A DNA stretch of 64,000 nucleotides from Litomosoides sigmodontis (Eukaryota; Nematoda; Chromadorea; Rhabditida; Onchocercidae), in NCBI GenBank assembly GCA_963070105.1, contig OY718804.1:1037720-1101719 (forward strand), written 5' to 3'. The position numbers and the translations under genes were made by a program. Below are positions 26,801 through 38,602 of the stretch, piece by piece. The number at the start of each line of letters is the position of its first letter. Position 1 is the first letter of the stretch. The notes beneath the pieces were generated by a model. It searched no databases. It saw only the letters and a list, made by a program, of their open reading frames with translations, and had not been told where the DNA came from.

Positions 26801-26986
26801 ACGGAATTTCATTAAAATAAGTAAAAAAAGATTTATGTGCGTTTTTGTTGCACAATATTTTCATGCATTACTTACGACGATAAGAAAAATTTCAAATTTA
26901 ATAAAGTGCAAATTGTTCCATAATTCATTAAATCTTTTAAAAATTACTCGCTGATAAGGAAGTATTGAGCGATGTTGAAATTTCAG
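23870..26986. other. Intergenic region, no gene recognised
   Basis: AT-rich sequence with only short frames that lack splice context or family resemblance. The promoter of the ground-like gene should lie at the right end. Confidence 0.5.
26981..26986 (+). promoter_or_regulatory. Candidate spliced-leader trans-splice acceptor
   Basis: TTTCAG ends one base before the start codon at 26988. In nematodes an acceptor in this position without an upstream coding exon commonly receives a spliced leader. This could be confirmed in RNA by SL-bearing reads. Confidence 0.55.
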
Positions 26987-26987
26987 G

Positions 26988-29054
26988 ATGTTTCTGAAAT
27001 TTTGTCCAATAATTGCTATTATTGCTATCATAATTGATCACGTAGATTGCACGGAAAAACGTTGTTGCTCAGGAAACTGTCAAATGAACGATAGCACAAA
27101 AGTGGGAAATGCCAGAGGTAGGAAGGTTAATCAATCGAAATCAACAATCACCCGTCCAACTCCATCACCTAACTGCACATCAGTAAATTGCCTAAGACGA
27201 AAATACACGCAGACATTCCCACGTCTAACAAATACTACCAGAACAGCGCAACGTCCACCACGTAAATGTCGTCGACCGCCACCGTGTCGTAAAAAGACTT
27301 GTCCAACAATGCAACCCGCCAATTGTAGTACGACAAAACCATCGTGTCCTGAAAAAGTTAGTCCACCACCTCCATCATGCCCACAAACAATTTGTCCACC
27401 TGCGCTACAATCTAAGAAGCCATGTTCAACACAATCCTCGTCGCCCACGCCTGCAACAGTCAAGCAATGGAAAGATGAATTAGGGCGAGACAGTGATTAC
27501 ACGACTAAAAGTTTAAGCTTCAAACGTGATAAACAAAAGGATAGAGAAATAGTACGATTTAATTTACCTAATCAAGTAATTCATTTCATTTTTGAATTCA
27601 ATAAAACGTATCATGCAAGTAGTAATAAGGAAAAAAAATTCTAATAATAAAATATTGAATTACGTAAAGACACTCAAATATATTTAAGTAAGTAATCACT
27701 ATCCCTAAGTATATGTTGCAAAAAATGACAAAAATATAAAAACATTTTGTTTTTGTTCTTTTCTTAAACCAAAAAAAGAAACTACCATATTTCTCATCCT
27801 CATCACAATCACTAATTGCAGAATGCTAAACAATAAATAATTAAATTTGCAAAGCAAAAAAAAACCCTCTCGACAATTCACAAACGCGCATGTTCGTGCA
27901 TACTCAAAACATTAATTGAAATTTTTTTTTTTGCAAACCCAATTATCACTGCTGCTCTGTTGTAGGCCTACCGAATATCGTCCAATGATTGCTCGGCAGA
28001 ATTCATAAAACAATGCAAGCATTGTGATATGATTGATGGAGTAACAAGCTTACCGGCACACCAAGACAATCATAGCGTTGTAAAACGATCAGCTAATATT
28101 TCAATAAATCTGTTATCGAACAATTCAAATGAATTATCGAACATTTCAAATGAGTCGCTGTCAAGCGCTAATGCAACAAGTGCGAATTTCTTTTGCAACA
28201 ATGAACGACTGAAGGCAATTATGCTAGCTGTGAGTTATCATTGTTCTTATCATTTACGCTTCCATCATCCATCAGCGTCGTTATCACTTACGCATGCTTC
28301 TATCATCCATCAGCGTCGTTATCACTAGTCGTTCCCTCAGCATCTACACCAATAGCATGCAACAATGTTATTAACATATTACATTAATAGCTATACTTTT
28401 GTTAAATGTCAACAAAATGCACAAAATGAATTTATGCAAATTTTATAATAAAAAGGGAAGGAGGAGTGAATCACATTTCATTCAATCAAAATTTACATTA
28501 AACTCTCTCGTCCATAACAAAAAAGAACACAGCAGTTATTATTGGTGAAAATTTTGTCCAATTAATTATAAATAAAATTTTTTCAAAAAAAAATGCTATA
28601 CTTTGTTAACAGCAATTTACACTGTAAGTTAAACTGACAAAAGTAAATTTCAAATTTATTGAATTAGCCATACACGTTGCTTTTTTTTTCTAAATTTAAA
28701 TTTCATTATAAATACACTGTAATTTCATTATTATACGTTTTTTTTCTCCCAAAAATTTTACTTTTGCATTTTCTTTCTTTTTTTCGATGACTTAAATTAC
28801 AATGAAAATAATGATGAATGAATGACAGAAGTGATTTTTTCGCTTACCTTTTTCTGGTTTTTTTTTAGAATATGCGTGAGAATCCGATTGTCTCGAAAGA
28901 ATTAATCCAAAAAGCTACACGAGCAGAATTCATGGAAGATTTCAACGTTATTTGCTCCACCGATACGTTTGCATACGTGACTTACACGGATACGTACTGC
29001 GAGATAAATGATAAAATCCTCACCTGTTATGCATTCAAAAACAGTATAATATGA
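26988..29054 (+). CDS. Ground-like domain secreted protein (hedgehog-related family)
   Basis: Ground-like proteins are nematode-specific secreted proteins related to hedgehog-like families and thought to act in cuticle and other extracellular matrices. Three exons join in phase 0: 26988-27575, 27966-28229 and 28869-29054, giving about 345 residues. The first exon encodes a hydrophobic signal peptide (FCPIIAIIAIIIDHV), then a low-complexity Pro/Cys/Lys/Thr region with repeated Cys-Pro pairs such as KTCPTMQPANC and PSCPQTICPP. The ground-like domain starts in exon 2 with FFCNNERLKAIMLA. It continues in exon 3 with KELIQKATRAEF, FNVICSTDTFAYVTYTDTYC and TCYAF, the characteristic cysteine and aromatic pattern. 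The frame ends nine codons later. Exon 1 would run into a stop without splicing at CAA|GTAATT (27575). Confidence 0.9.
28258..28326. repeat. Tandem duplication of a 38-bp unit in the ground-like gene intron
   Basis: ATCATCCATCAGCGTCGTTA occurs twice at a 38-bp offset just inside the second intron. It is more GC-rich than the rest of the intron. Confidence 0.85.
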
Positions 29055-30053
<999 letters not shown>

Positions 30054-30204
30054 TATCTCGATGATTTTCACATTCGTAGATTAGAGCCGCACCAATTGAA
30101 CTAATTACGGCAATTTTTGAAATTCTAAAATCACATATTGAAATTAAGTTGCAAAAAATAATAATATCACGATGATGATGTGAACATACAAATGATATAT
30201 AATA

Positions 30205-30345
30205 TATATAAATATTATATATATTATATATATTATATATATTATATATATTATATATATTATATATATTATATATATTATATATATTATATATATTATA
30301 TATATTATATATATTATATATATTATATTATATATATTATATATA
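30205..30345. repeat. 9-bp TA-rich repeat present only in the left arm
   Basis: About fifteen copies of ATTATATAT. The mirror position in the right arm (about 41530-41550) holds only a short (TA)n run. Confidence 0.9.
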
Positions 30346-30489
30346 TATATAATCATTTACAATAAGCTCTGAATTTGTTACAAATAAAATTAAAATACAT
30401 TAAGCAAAAAAAATTACGCAATGAAAATCAAAAATTTCAAACATCTGTAATATTAACAGAATAACTAAAAATACTAATTCTAAATGAAA

Positions 30490-31980
30490 TTATTATTTTC
30501 TTTTTCTTTTCTTTTTATTATTATCTTTATTAAATCCTTGTTTAATATTTAAGTTATTTATTCTTATTTATTATTTAATTCTTAATAATTACCATTATTT
30601 AAATTTTATTACTTATTATTTTATTTATCATTTAAAAAGAAAATAATAATTTCCCTTTTCTCTTATTTTCTTTTTTCTCTTTTTCGTTCTTTCCTCTTCC
30701 CTTTTTTTCCTTCTTTTGTTTTTTTTCCTTCTTTCTTTTTCTCTTTTCTCTTTTTTTTCTTTTTTTAAAAGAAATATCAAGACGTTAATTAAATTCAAAA
30801 ATTATATTAAAACAATGCTAATATCAAAAAAATTAAGAGAACAAATAAATATTTACAATCATCCTCTTTTTATTTTTTTTCTTATCATTTTTTCTTTTCA
30901 ATGAAATTAAAACATCAGCAAAAAAATTATAAGAACAATTAAAATACTATAATCACCTTTTCATCTTTCTTCTCCTTCTTTTTCTTTTTTCGTTTAATTT
31001 TTTTCTTATTTTTTCTTTTTTTCTTCTATATTCAAAAAAATAGTATCACGCTAAATTCAGAAATTATATGAGAACAACACAAATAACAAAAAAAAATTAA
31101 AACATTATAATCACCTTTTTTTTTCTTCTTACTTTTTCCTTTCATTTTTTTTATTTTTTTTAATTTTTTTCTTTTATTTTTTTCTTTTTGTTTTTTGTTT
31201 TTGTTTTTTTATTTTTTCTTCTTATTTTTTTATTTTTTTCCTTTTATTTTTTTCTTTTTGTTTTTTTTCCACGTCAATTAAATTCAAAAATTAAATGAAA
31301 ACAACATTAATAACAAAGAAATTAAAAGAACAATTACAATATTACAATTATTTTTTTTTCTTTTTCTTTTTTTCTTGCATTTTTTTTATTTTTTTTCGTT
31401 TTTTCTTTTTATTTCTTTAGTTTTTCTTTTTATTTTTTTTATTTTTTCTTTTTGTTTTTTTATTTTTTCTTTTTATTTTTTTTATTCTTTCTTTTTTTTC
31501 TTTTCTCTTTTTATTTTTTTCTAATTTTTTTTCTTTTTTTTCAAAAAATATTAACACGTTAATTAAATTCAAAAATTAAATGAAAACAACATTAATAACA
31601 AAAAAATCAAAAAAACAATTACAATATTACAATCACATTTTTTTTCTTTTTATTTTTTTATTTTTTTTCTTTTTATTATATTTTATTTTTTCATTTTTTT
31701 ATTTTTTTCTTTTTATTTTTTTATTTTTTCTTTTTATTTTTTTTATTTTTTTTATTTTTTCTTTTTATTTTTTCTTTTTATTTTTTCTTTTTATTTTTTC
31801 TTTTTATTTTTTTATTTTTTTCTTTTTATTTTTTCTTTATTTTTTTCTTTTTATTTTTTTATTTTTTTCTTCTTATTTTTTCTTTTTTTTAATTTTTTGC
31901 TTATTTTTTTCTTTTTTTTTCAAAAAATATTAACACGTTAATTAAATTCAACAATTAAATTAAAACTATATTAATATCAA
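30490..31980. repeat. Pyrimidine-rich minisatellite array, left arm
   Basis: Each unit combines a conserved core of about 100 bp (including CGTTAATTAAATTCAAAAATT and an ACAATATTACAATCA-like end) with a variable T/C tract. About six cores are visible (near 30783, 31046, 31275, 31555 and 31935, plus a degenerate one near 30900). The Phe/Leu-rich frames inside are by-products of the tract. Confidence 0.88.
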
Positions 31981-32223
31981 AAAAAAAACAATAAAAATAT
32001 TGAAATCACCTACGGATGTAGGTGAAGAAATTCCACCTCCGGCCAGATGTTGAAGTCCCCGCATCGGCGTAATGCTGGAAACTTCGTGTTGGAGCGGCGA
32101 CGTAGAGCACTGGGACTGGCGCTGACTGGACTGCCCCGCTGACAGGTACATTGAATCCCCTGTCAGCGTCGGCGGCTCTCGAACCGACGTTGATATTAAA
32201 CCGCCGGTTGTGGGCGGCCGGTT

Positions 32224-33944
32224 CTACACCTGAAACACATGCAAATACACATTTCGAAAAAATAAGTAAATGGGATCAGTAAACGCTTTTCCCTTCCTCT
32301 CTGTCTCCCTACTATTACTATAAATTGAAAATTGAGTCTTACCCGCGGGATGTAGAACTGCTCTGCTTCTTCTCTCCTGCCCACAAGCTCGAGCCTTCGT
32401 CGCTTGACGACCCGCTCGTCCACGACAGCCTTGCTAGCCTTCGGACACCACTCCATGCAGTGGAGCTCCATCCTGGCTGTAATCTCTTCACTCGTGCTGC
32501 CACGCGGGACGTCAACGAAATGGCCGCATCGTTGGCAGAAGCCTGAAATAGAAATATTAAAATTAGTAAATTAAATGACCGAGCGGGTAAAAAAACCTCC
32601 ATCCAAAGGAATGTGTATTAACTACCAAAAAAATTTGACAATAATTGTTTCTTTTTTAATAACTTAAGGTCACCAAATAAGAAATAAAATAGAAAAAGAA
32701 AAGAAAACAGAAACATTAAACTTACCATTATGTTTGTGTATCCTCGCCGCATGGATTCGCCAGCCCTTTAATGTCCCGAATTGCTTCCAACATAAACCAC
32801 ATACTGGAAGTATATTTTTTTAAATGATTATTTAAAAATAAATTTCTTTAGAATCAGTGTTTTTCATAGAATGAACCTTTTGAGCAAAGTTTTTTTCGAA
32901 AAAAAAGGACAAGAATGAAAATAAAGAAAGTAAGCCAAATTTACCAATTGTGGTTGAGCCATCAGCAGCTCGCACCACTCTGTATGGGTCGCTTGACGGC
33001 GCCACCAGCATTTCTCGAAACTGCGCCGGTAAGCCTTCCACTGCCGGTAAATGGAACGGCTCGGGCGCAGCTGGTGTCGCCTCGCGTCTCCCAACTGCTG
33101 CAATCGGGACTTGAATTGTCCGGGAACGCCTGAAACACACTTGAAATTCATCTGTCACTAGAAAAAAACCGTCAAATATTTTCCTCAATAAATGACATCA
33201 AAAAAACCGTCGAAAAAATTAGATTTGGAAGAAAATGACAAATTGATAAAAGCAAGTCACATAAGTGAATTATTTGCATACAATTATTATTAGTGAAAGA
33301 AAACTTACAGGACTATTTCCCTAATCTCCTCCACTTCCATGCGTTCCCCGACATCTTCCTGCGCTCCTGGTGCCTCATCCACAATGAGGTGGCCATGAGG
33401 CACCTCTCGCCTTTCCGCCATCTCCTCCTCCGCCGAGCACTCAACCAGCACTGGTGCTGGTCCTTCCATTTCGTCCACTGAGTGCTGGCGTTCGCGGAGG
33501 CGCAGCACGTGCCGCTCCTCACTGGCGAGATCGCGCTCCTGATCTCGCTCGTGCTGCTGGAGCTCTGCTCCAGATGGCGCAAGACTTGCGCACGTGAGCT
33601 CGTGAACCTGTTGTTCACTTCGCTCTAATTTTGCCTGCAGCTCGTTAACCTGAAAAAAAAAAGTAAATTCGAGAAACTGGTATATATTGCACTGGTAGAT
33701 ATTGGTGGTATGACTTTCGCTATGCTTTGAAAGAGAATGAAAGATAAATAATGTAAAATATAGTTAAAATGTACGGTACAAGTGCAAGACAAATAATTAT
33801 GCAAAAGCACAAATGCAATAAACTTACAAGACGAGCTGCATTTCTCAAGTAATCCTCCAAAGCTTGGAGGTATAACGGTTCGGCACCGAGGTGCCTCTTC
33901 AAATCTGCCAGTGTTGGCAATTTAGGGCCTTCCAAAAGCTCCAT
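32224..33944 (-). CDS. Zinc-finger protein gene, left-arm copy
   Basis: This is the mirror copy of the gene at 36612-38332, with the same exons and splice sites on the minus strand. Start codon 33944, stop about 32224 if the first acceptor of the last intron is used. The protein of about 308 residues differs from the right copy at a residue I can see: Gln instead of Glu in [12 protein letters not shown] (base 33113). A charged helical region precedes finger one ([22 protein letters not shown]) written here as C-x2-C-x12-H-x4-H, and finger two is C-x2-C ... H-x4-C. No stop or frameshift was found, so this copy also looks intact. Using the second acceptor extends the frame with a Ser/Pro-rich tail to about 31966. 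Function is unknown; see the right copy for detail. Confidence 0.75.
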
Positions 33945-33980
33945 ACTATCTGAAAAAAGCATTTTTAACTAACACGTAGC

Positions 33981-34217
33981 TTACGACCACCAACTATAAT
34001 TTGCGCCATTTGAACGAGTAATAATCAATCCACGGAACTGAGCAGAACCAACAGCAGCTACACCACAACATTCAGGAGCTAACTTGAGAGGTACGAGAGA
34101 AGTCCAACTAGTGGCACGCCATCCTCGGTGGGCAAAAGAGGGATCAATGAGAGTAGTTGCCTTCCGATCACCCATCTTCCTTCTCAAAGGTGTATCTATC
34201 ATGCACCTTGCGATCAT
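33981..34217 (-). CDS. Short uncharacterised open frame upstream of the left zinc-finger gene
   Basis: A 78-codon frame (with segments KMGDRKATTLIDPSFAHRGW and AQFRGLIITRSNGANYSWWS) ends about 37 bases before the zinc-finger start codon. Its mirror copy is 36339-36575, identical in translation. Part of it lies in a 314-bp tandem duplication. I recognise no family. It could be an upstream exon, an upstream open frame or non-coding promoter sequence. Confidence 0.25.
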   Translation of the reverse strand: MIARCMIDTPLRRKMGDRKATTLIDPSFAHRGWRATSWTSLVPLKLAPECCGVAAVGSAQFRGLIITRSNGANYSWWS

Positions 34218-34625
34218 AACTTGCGCGCCTCACACATAGGTCGAGCAAAAGTAAGGATCATTGGGGAAGAAGTTGATTGACTAATCACTGTAGGGGAATG
34301 GGGGGGGGGGGGGGGGGGCTGGCTGGTCAAAAGGTTGTCAGAGGGCTTAGGAGCTGAACTTAAGAGGTGAAAGAAGATCCAGGAGCTATGTTGGGAGATA
34401 TGAGAGAAGTCTAACTAGTGGCGCGCCATCCTCGGTGGGCAAAAAAGGGATCAATGAGAGTAGTTGCCTTCCGATCGCCCATCTTCCTTCTCTCGGATCA
34501 AAGGTGTATCTATCATGCACCTCGCAATCATAACTTGTGCGCCTCACACATAGGTCGAGCAAAAGTAAGGATCATTGGGGAAGAAGTTGATTGACTAATC
34601 ACTGTTGTGGGGGGCTGGTCAAAAG
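34100..34625. repeat. Tandem duplication with a 314-bp period in the left arm, including an 18-base G run
   Basis: Segments such as CCATCCTCGGTGGGCAAAA and GAAGTTGATTGACTAATCAC occur twice, 314 bp apart (for example 34260 and 34574). A run of about 18 G separates the copies near 34301-34318. The mirror image is in the right arm (about 35931-36456), with 18 C. Confidence 0.85.
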
Positions 34626-34940
34626 TGAGAGAGTGAAGGGAGAAGGGAGGCATTAAGGAGTACAGTAATGCGCTAAATTTGAATTTGCCGCGCACTAATC
34701 ATTGATTGGTGCTGCTATGATGATGATGGAGAGATTTCGAATGCTATAAGTTAGAAGAATGACTGGATTCTTAAATTTTGTTTTTTAAACTTCGCTAATT
34801 TTTTGCTGAAATTTTTAGCTAACTGTCCTCAAATTTCATTGTTTTGTCTGAGAAGACGGAATTCTTTCACGGAAGCTTCCATTCATTCATTCATTTCTCA
34901 GTTAATTTGGTGCAAAATCGAAATTTTTCATTAGACTTTT

Positions 34941-35615
34941 CATTAGACTTTTGTAAGTATTGGTAATAGGGAGTTTTGTCGGGAAGTTCACTTGCATGGT
35001 TGCATTTTTTCGAAGTACTCCATTTGAATAATCATATTTCGTTACATAAAATTTATTAAAATTTAGATTGTTTTGATTGGTTATTGTTGAAGACATTTAT
35101 TTCATTTGGCAAATTAAAGTAGCGTGAAACGCATAACGAAATAAATGTTTCAACCTTTACGCAAATAGAATTTTTTATATTTAAAATTTGATCATGCAAA
35201 CATTGCTTGCTGTTTTTCATTTCCACTACCAATTAATTGATTACGTTAATGAGATTTTTGGGTGTATTTTGTAAGGAGTGGTTATGTCAGGCACAGTGAC
35301 ATAACAAAATCCCAGCTGTCAGGAATAAAATAATTGAAGTGAAAAATTCTGGAGCGATAACAAGGAAGAAGTCCACATGAATTATTATCTCATTTGATAC
35401 ATTTACTGTGCATTTTGAATTACTTTAAAAATTTTCATTTCATTTTTAATAAATTTTCAAAATATAAGTACTCAAAATAATGTTCAAATTATGCGCAACA
35501 ACTCCGATATATAAGAACGCGCTATCAGCAAACAATAATAAGCGTATTGTAAAAAAAAGCAAAAATTGAAAACGACCGATCATCTGTTTGATAGTTCCTT
35601 TCTTTGTTCAATTCA
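34941..35615. other. Central spacer of the inverted repeat
   Basis: About 675 bp of unique AT-rich sequence between the two arms and between the divergent gene copies. The short frame at 34902-35096 crosses the arm boundary and has no support. Confidence 0.8.
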
Positions 35616-36338
35616 AAAAGTCTAATGAAAAATTTCGATTTTGCACCAAATTAACTGAGAAATGAATGAATGAATGGAAGCTTCCGTGAAAGAATTCCGT
35701 CTTCTCAGACAAAACAATGAAATTTGAGGACAGTTAGCTAAAAATTTCAGCAAAAAATTAGCGAAGTTTAAAAAACAAAATTTAAGAATCCAGTCATTCT
35801 TCTAACTTATAGCATTCGAAATCTCTCCATCATCATCATAGCAGCACCAATCAATGATTAGTGCGCGGCAAATTCAAATTTAGCGCATTACTGTACTCCT
35901 TAATGCCTCCCTTCTCCCTTCACTCTCTCACTTTTGACCAGCCCCCCACAACAGTGATTAGTCAATCAACTTCTTCCCCAATGATCCTTACTTTTGCTCG
36001 ACCTATGTGTGAGGCGCACAAGTTATGATTGCGAGGTGCATGATAGATACACCTTTGATCCGAGAGAAGGAAGATGGGCGATCGGAAGGCAACTACTCTC
36101 ATTGATCCCTTTTTTGCCCACCGAGGATGGCGCGCCACTAGTTAGACTTCTCTCATATCTCCCAACATAGCTCCTGGATCTTCTTTCACCTCTTAAGTTC
36201 AGCTCCTAAGCCCTCTGACAACCTTTTGACCAGCCAGCCCCCCCCCCCCCCCCCCCATTCCCCTACAGTGATTAGTCAATCAACTTCTTCCCCAATGATC
36301 CTTACTTTTGCTCGACCTATGTGTGAGGCGCGCAAGTT

Positions 36339-36575
36339 ATGATCGCAAGGTGCATGATAGATACACCTTTGAGAAGGAAGATGGGTGATCGGAAGGCAAC
36401 TACTCTCATTGATCCCTCTTTTGCCCACCGAGGATGGCGTGCCACTAGTTGGACTTCTCTCGTACCTCTCAAGTTAGCTCCTGAATGTTGTGGTGTAGCT
36501 GCTGTTGGTTCTGCTCAGTTCCGTGGATTGATTATTACTCGTTCAAATGGCGCAAATTATAGTTGGTGGTCGTAA
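36339..36575 (+). CDS. Short uncharacterised open frame upstream of the right zinc-finger gene
   Basis: Mirror of 33981-34217, with the same 78-residue translation. Its stop lies 37 bases before the zinc-finger ATG and upstream of that gene's acceptor-like TTTTTTCAG. Preservation in both arms is expected from the duplication itself and is no evidence of function. Confidence 0.25.
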   Translation: MIARCMIDTPLRRKMGDRKATTLIDPSFAHRGWRATSWTSLVPLKLAPECCGVAAVGSAQFRGLIITRSNGANYSWWS

Positions 36576-36597
36576 GCTACGTGTTAGTTAAAAATGC

Positions 36598-36606
36598 TTT
36601 TTTCAG
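36598..36606 (+). promoter_or_regulatory. Splice acceptor directly before the zinc-finger start codon
   Basis: CTTTTTTCAG ends at 36606, five bases before ATG at 36612. This fits spliced-leader addition, or splicing from an upstream non-coding exon. It is why I place the start at 36612 rather than at the in-frame ATG at 36594, which lies upstream of the acceptor. Confidence 0.55.
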
Positions 36607-36611
36607 ATAGT

Positions 36612-38332
36612 ATGGAGCTTTTGGAAGGCCCTAAATTGCCAACACTGGCAGATTTGAAGAGGCACCTCGGTGCCGAACCGTTATACCTCCAAGCTTTGGA
36701 GGATTACTTGAGAAATGCAGCTCGTCTTGTAAGTTTATTGCATTTGTGCTTTTGCATAATTATTTGTCTTGCACTTGTACCGTACATTTTAACTATATTT
36801 TACATTATTTATCTTTCATTCTCTTTCAAAGCATAGCGAAAGTCATACCACCAATATCTACCAGTGCAATATATACCAGTTTCTCGAATTTACTTTTTTT
36901 TTTCAGGTTAACGAGCTGCAGGCAAAATTAGAGCGAAGTGAACAACAGGTTCACGAGCTCACGTGCGCAAGTCTTGCGCCATCTGGAGCAGAGCTCCAGC
37001 AGCACGAGCGAGATCAGGAGCGCGATCTCGCCAGTGAGGAGCGGCACGTGCTGCGCCTCCGCGAACGCCAGCACTCAGTGGACGAAATGGAAGGACCAGC
37101 ACCAGTGCTGGTTGAGTGCTCGGCGGAGGAGGAGATGGCGGAAAGGCGAGAGGTGCCTCATGGCCACCTCATTGTGGATGAGGCACCAGGAGCGCAGGAA
37201 GATGTCGGGGAACGCATGGAAGTGGAGGAGATTAGGGAAATAGTCCTGTAAGTTTTCTTTCACTAATAATAATTGTATGCAAATAATTCACTTATGTGAC
37301 TTGCTTTTATCAATTTGTCATTTTCTTCCAAATCTAATTTTTTCGACGGTTTTTTTGATGTCATTTATTGAGGAAAATATTTGACGGTTTTTTTCTAGTG
37401 ACAGATGAATTTCAAGTGTGTTTCAGGCGTTCCCGGACAATTGAAGTCCCGATTGCAGCAGTTGGGAGACGCGAGGCGACACCAGCTGCGCCCGAGCCGT
37501 TCCATTTACCGGCAGTGGAAGGCTTACCGGCGCAGTTTCGAGAAATGCTGGTGGCGCCGTCAAGCGACCCATACAGAGTGGTGCGAGCTGCTGATGGCTC
37601 AACCACAATTGGTAAATTTGGCTTACTTTCTTTATTTTCATTCTTGTCCTTTTTTTTCGAAAAAAACTTTGCTCAAAAGGTTCATTCTATGAAAAACACT
37701 GATTCTAAAGAAATTTATTTTTAAATAATCATTTAAAAAAATATACTTCCAGTATGTGGTTTATGTTGGAAGCAATTCGGGACATTAAAGGGCTGGCGAA
37801 TCCATGCGGCGAGGATACACAAACATAATGGTAAGTTTAATGTTTCTGTTTTCTTTTCTTTTTCTATTTTATTTCTTATTTGGTGACCTTAAGTTATTAA
37901 AAAAGAAACAATTATTGTCAAATTTTTTTGGTAGTTAATACACATTCCTTTGGATGGAGGTTTTTTTACCCGCTCGGTCATTTAATTTACTAATTTTAAT
38001 ATTTCTATTTCAGGCTTCTGCCAACGATGCGGCCATTTCGTTGACGTCCCGCGTGGCAGCACGAGTGAAGAGATTACAGCCAGGATGGAGCTCCACTGCA
38101 TGGAGTGGTGTCCGAAGGCTAGCAAGGCTGTCGTGGACGAGCGGGTCGTCAAGCGACGAAGGCTCGAGCTTGTGGGCAGGAGAGAAGAAGCAGAGCAGTT
38201 CTACATCCCGCGGGTAAGACTCAATTTTCAATTTATAGTAATAGTAGGGAGACAGAGAGGAAGGGAAAAGCGTTTACTGATCCCATTTACTTATTTTTTC
38301 GAAATGTGTATTTGCATGTGTTTCAGGTGTAG
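36612..38332 (+). CDS. Zinc-finger protein gene, right-arm copy
   Basis: Six exons in consistent phase: 36612-36728, 36907-37247, 37427-37611, 37753-37830, 38014-38213 and 38327-38332 (Val then stop), giving about 308 residues. Exon 1 is [15 protein letters not shown] plus a helix. Exon 2 is strongly charged and likely coiled ([16 protein letters not shown], then many E/R). Exon 3 is Pro/Ala-rich. Exon 4 is a C2H2 finger ([14 protein letters not shown] then RIHAARIH). Exon 5 starts [15 protein letters not shown] and completes a CCHC-like finger with ELHCMEWC, followed by basic VVKRRRLEL. The exons are far more GC-rich than the window. The two-finger layout recalls N-terminal regions of R2- or NeSL-type nematode retroelement proteins (inference), but five introns and the absence of reverse transcriptase argue against a simple retrocopy. 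DNA or RNA binding is likely; the role is unknown. Confidence 0.78.
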
Positions 38333-38602
38333 AACCGGCCGCCCACAACCGGCGGTTTAATATCAACGTCGGTTCGAGAGCCGCCGACGCTGACAGGGGA
38401 TTCAATGTACCTGTCAGCGGGGCAGTCCAGTCAGCGCCAGTCCCAGTGCTCTACGTCGCCGCTCCAACACGAAGTTTCCAGCATTACGCCGATGCGGGGA
38501 CTTCAACATCTGGCCGGAGGTGGAATTTCTTCACCTACATCCGTAGGTGATTTCAATATTTTTATTGTTTTTTTTTTTGATATTAATATAGTTTTAATTT
38601 AA
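38327..38602 (+). other. Tandem splice acceptor giving an alternative C-terminus
   Basis: The last intron ends TTTCAG|GTGTAG|AACCGG. Splicing at the first AG adds Val and a stop. Splicing six bases later keeps the frame and adds up to 90 residues ([20 protein letters not shown], then a Gln/Ser-rich part to about 38545). The extension then meets TCCGTAGGTGATT, a possible donor, or reads into the purine array and stops at 38602. The GC-rich, Pro/Ser-rich composition of the extension looks coding. Confidence 0.5.

Larger units (their letters stand above)
30056..34940 (+). repeat. Left arm of a giant inverted repeat (about 4.9 kb)
   Basis: From about 32 kb to 34940 the arm matches the reverse complement of 35616-38.6 kb at a constant coordinate sum of 70556, with very few differences. 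Farther out the match resumes in unique sequence (30056-30190 against 41550-41686) but with an offset, because the minisatellite and a TA repeat differ in length. The outer end begins TCTCGATGATTTTCACATTC; the inner end is AAATTTTTCATTAGACTTTT. I see no target-site duplication at the outer ends. Confidence 0.95.

Noticed and set aside
27131..27463. 110-codon minus-strand frame
   Set aside because: It is antisense to the well-supported first exon of the ground-like gene and matches nothing.
31580..31933. Phe/Leu-rich frames that look like membrane proteins (also at 38599-38991, 39507-39716, 39892-40143, 40346-40561 and 40730-41021)
   Set aside because: They arise from pyrimidine tracts of the minisatellite, shift with tract length and lack splice or start context.
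34902..35096. 64-codon minus-strand frame in the spacer
   Set aside because: It crosses the arm/spacer boundary, is AT-driven and has no splice or family support.
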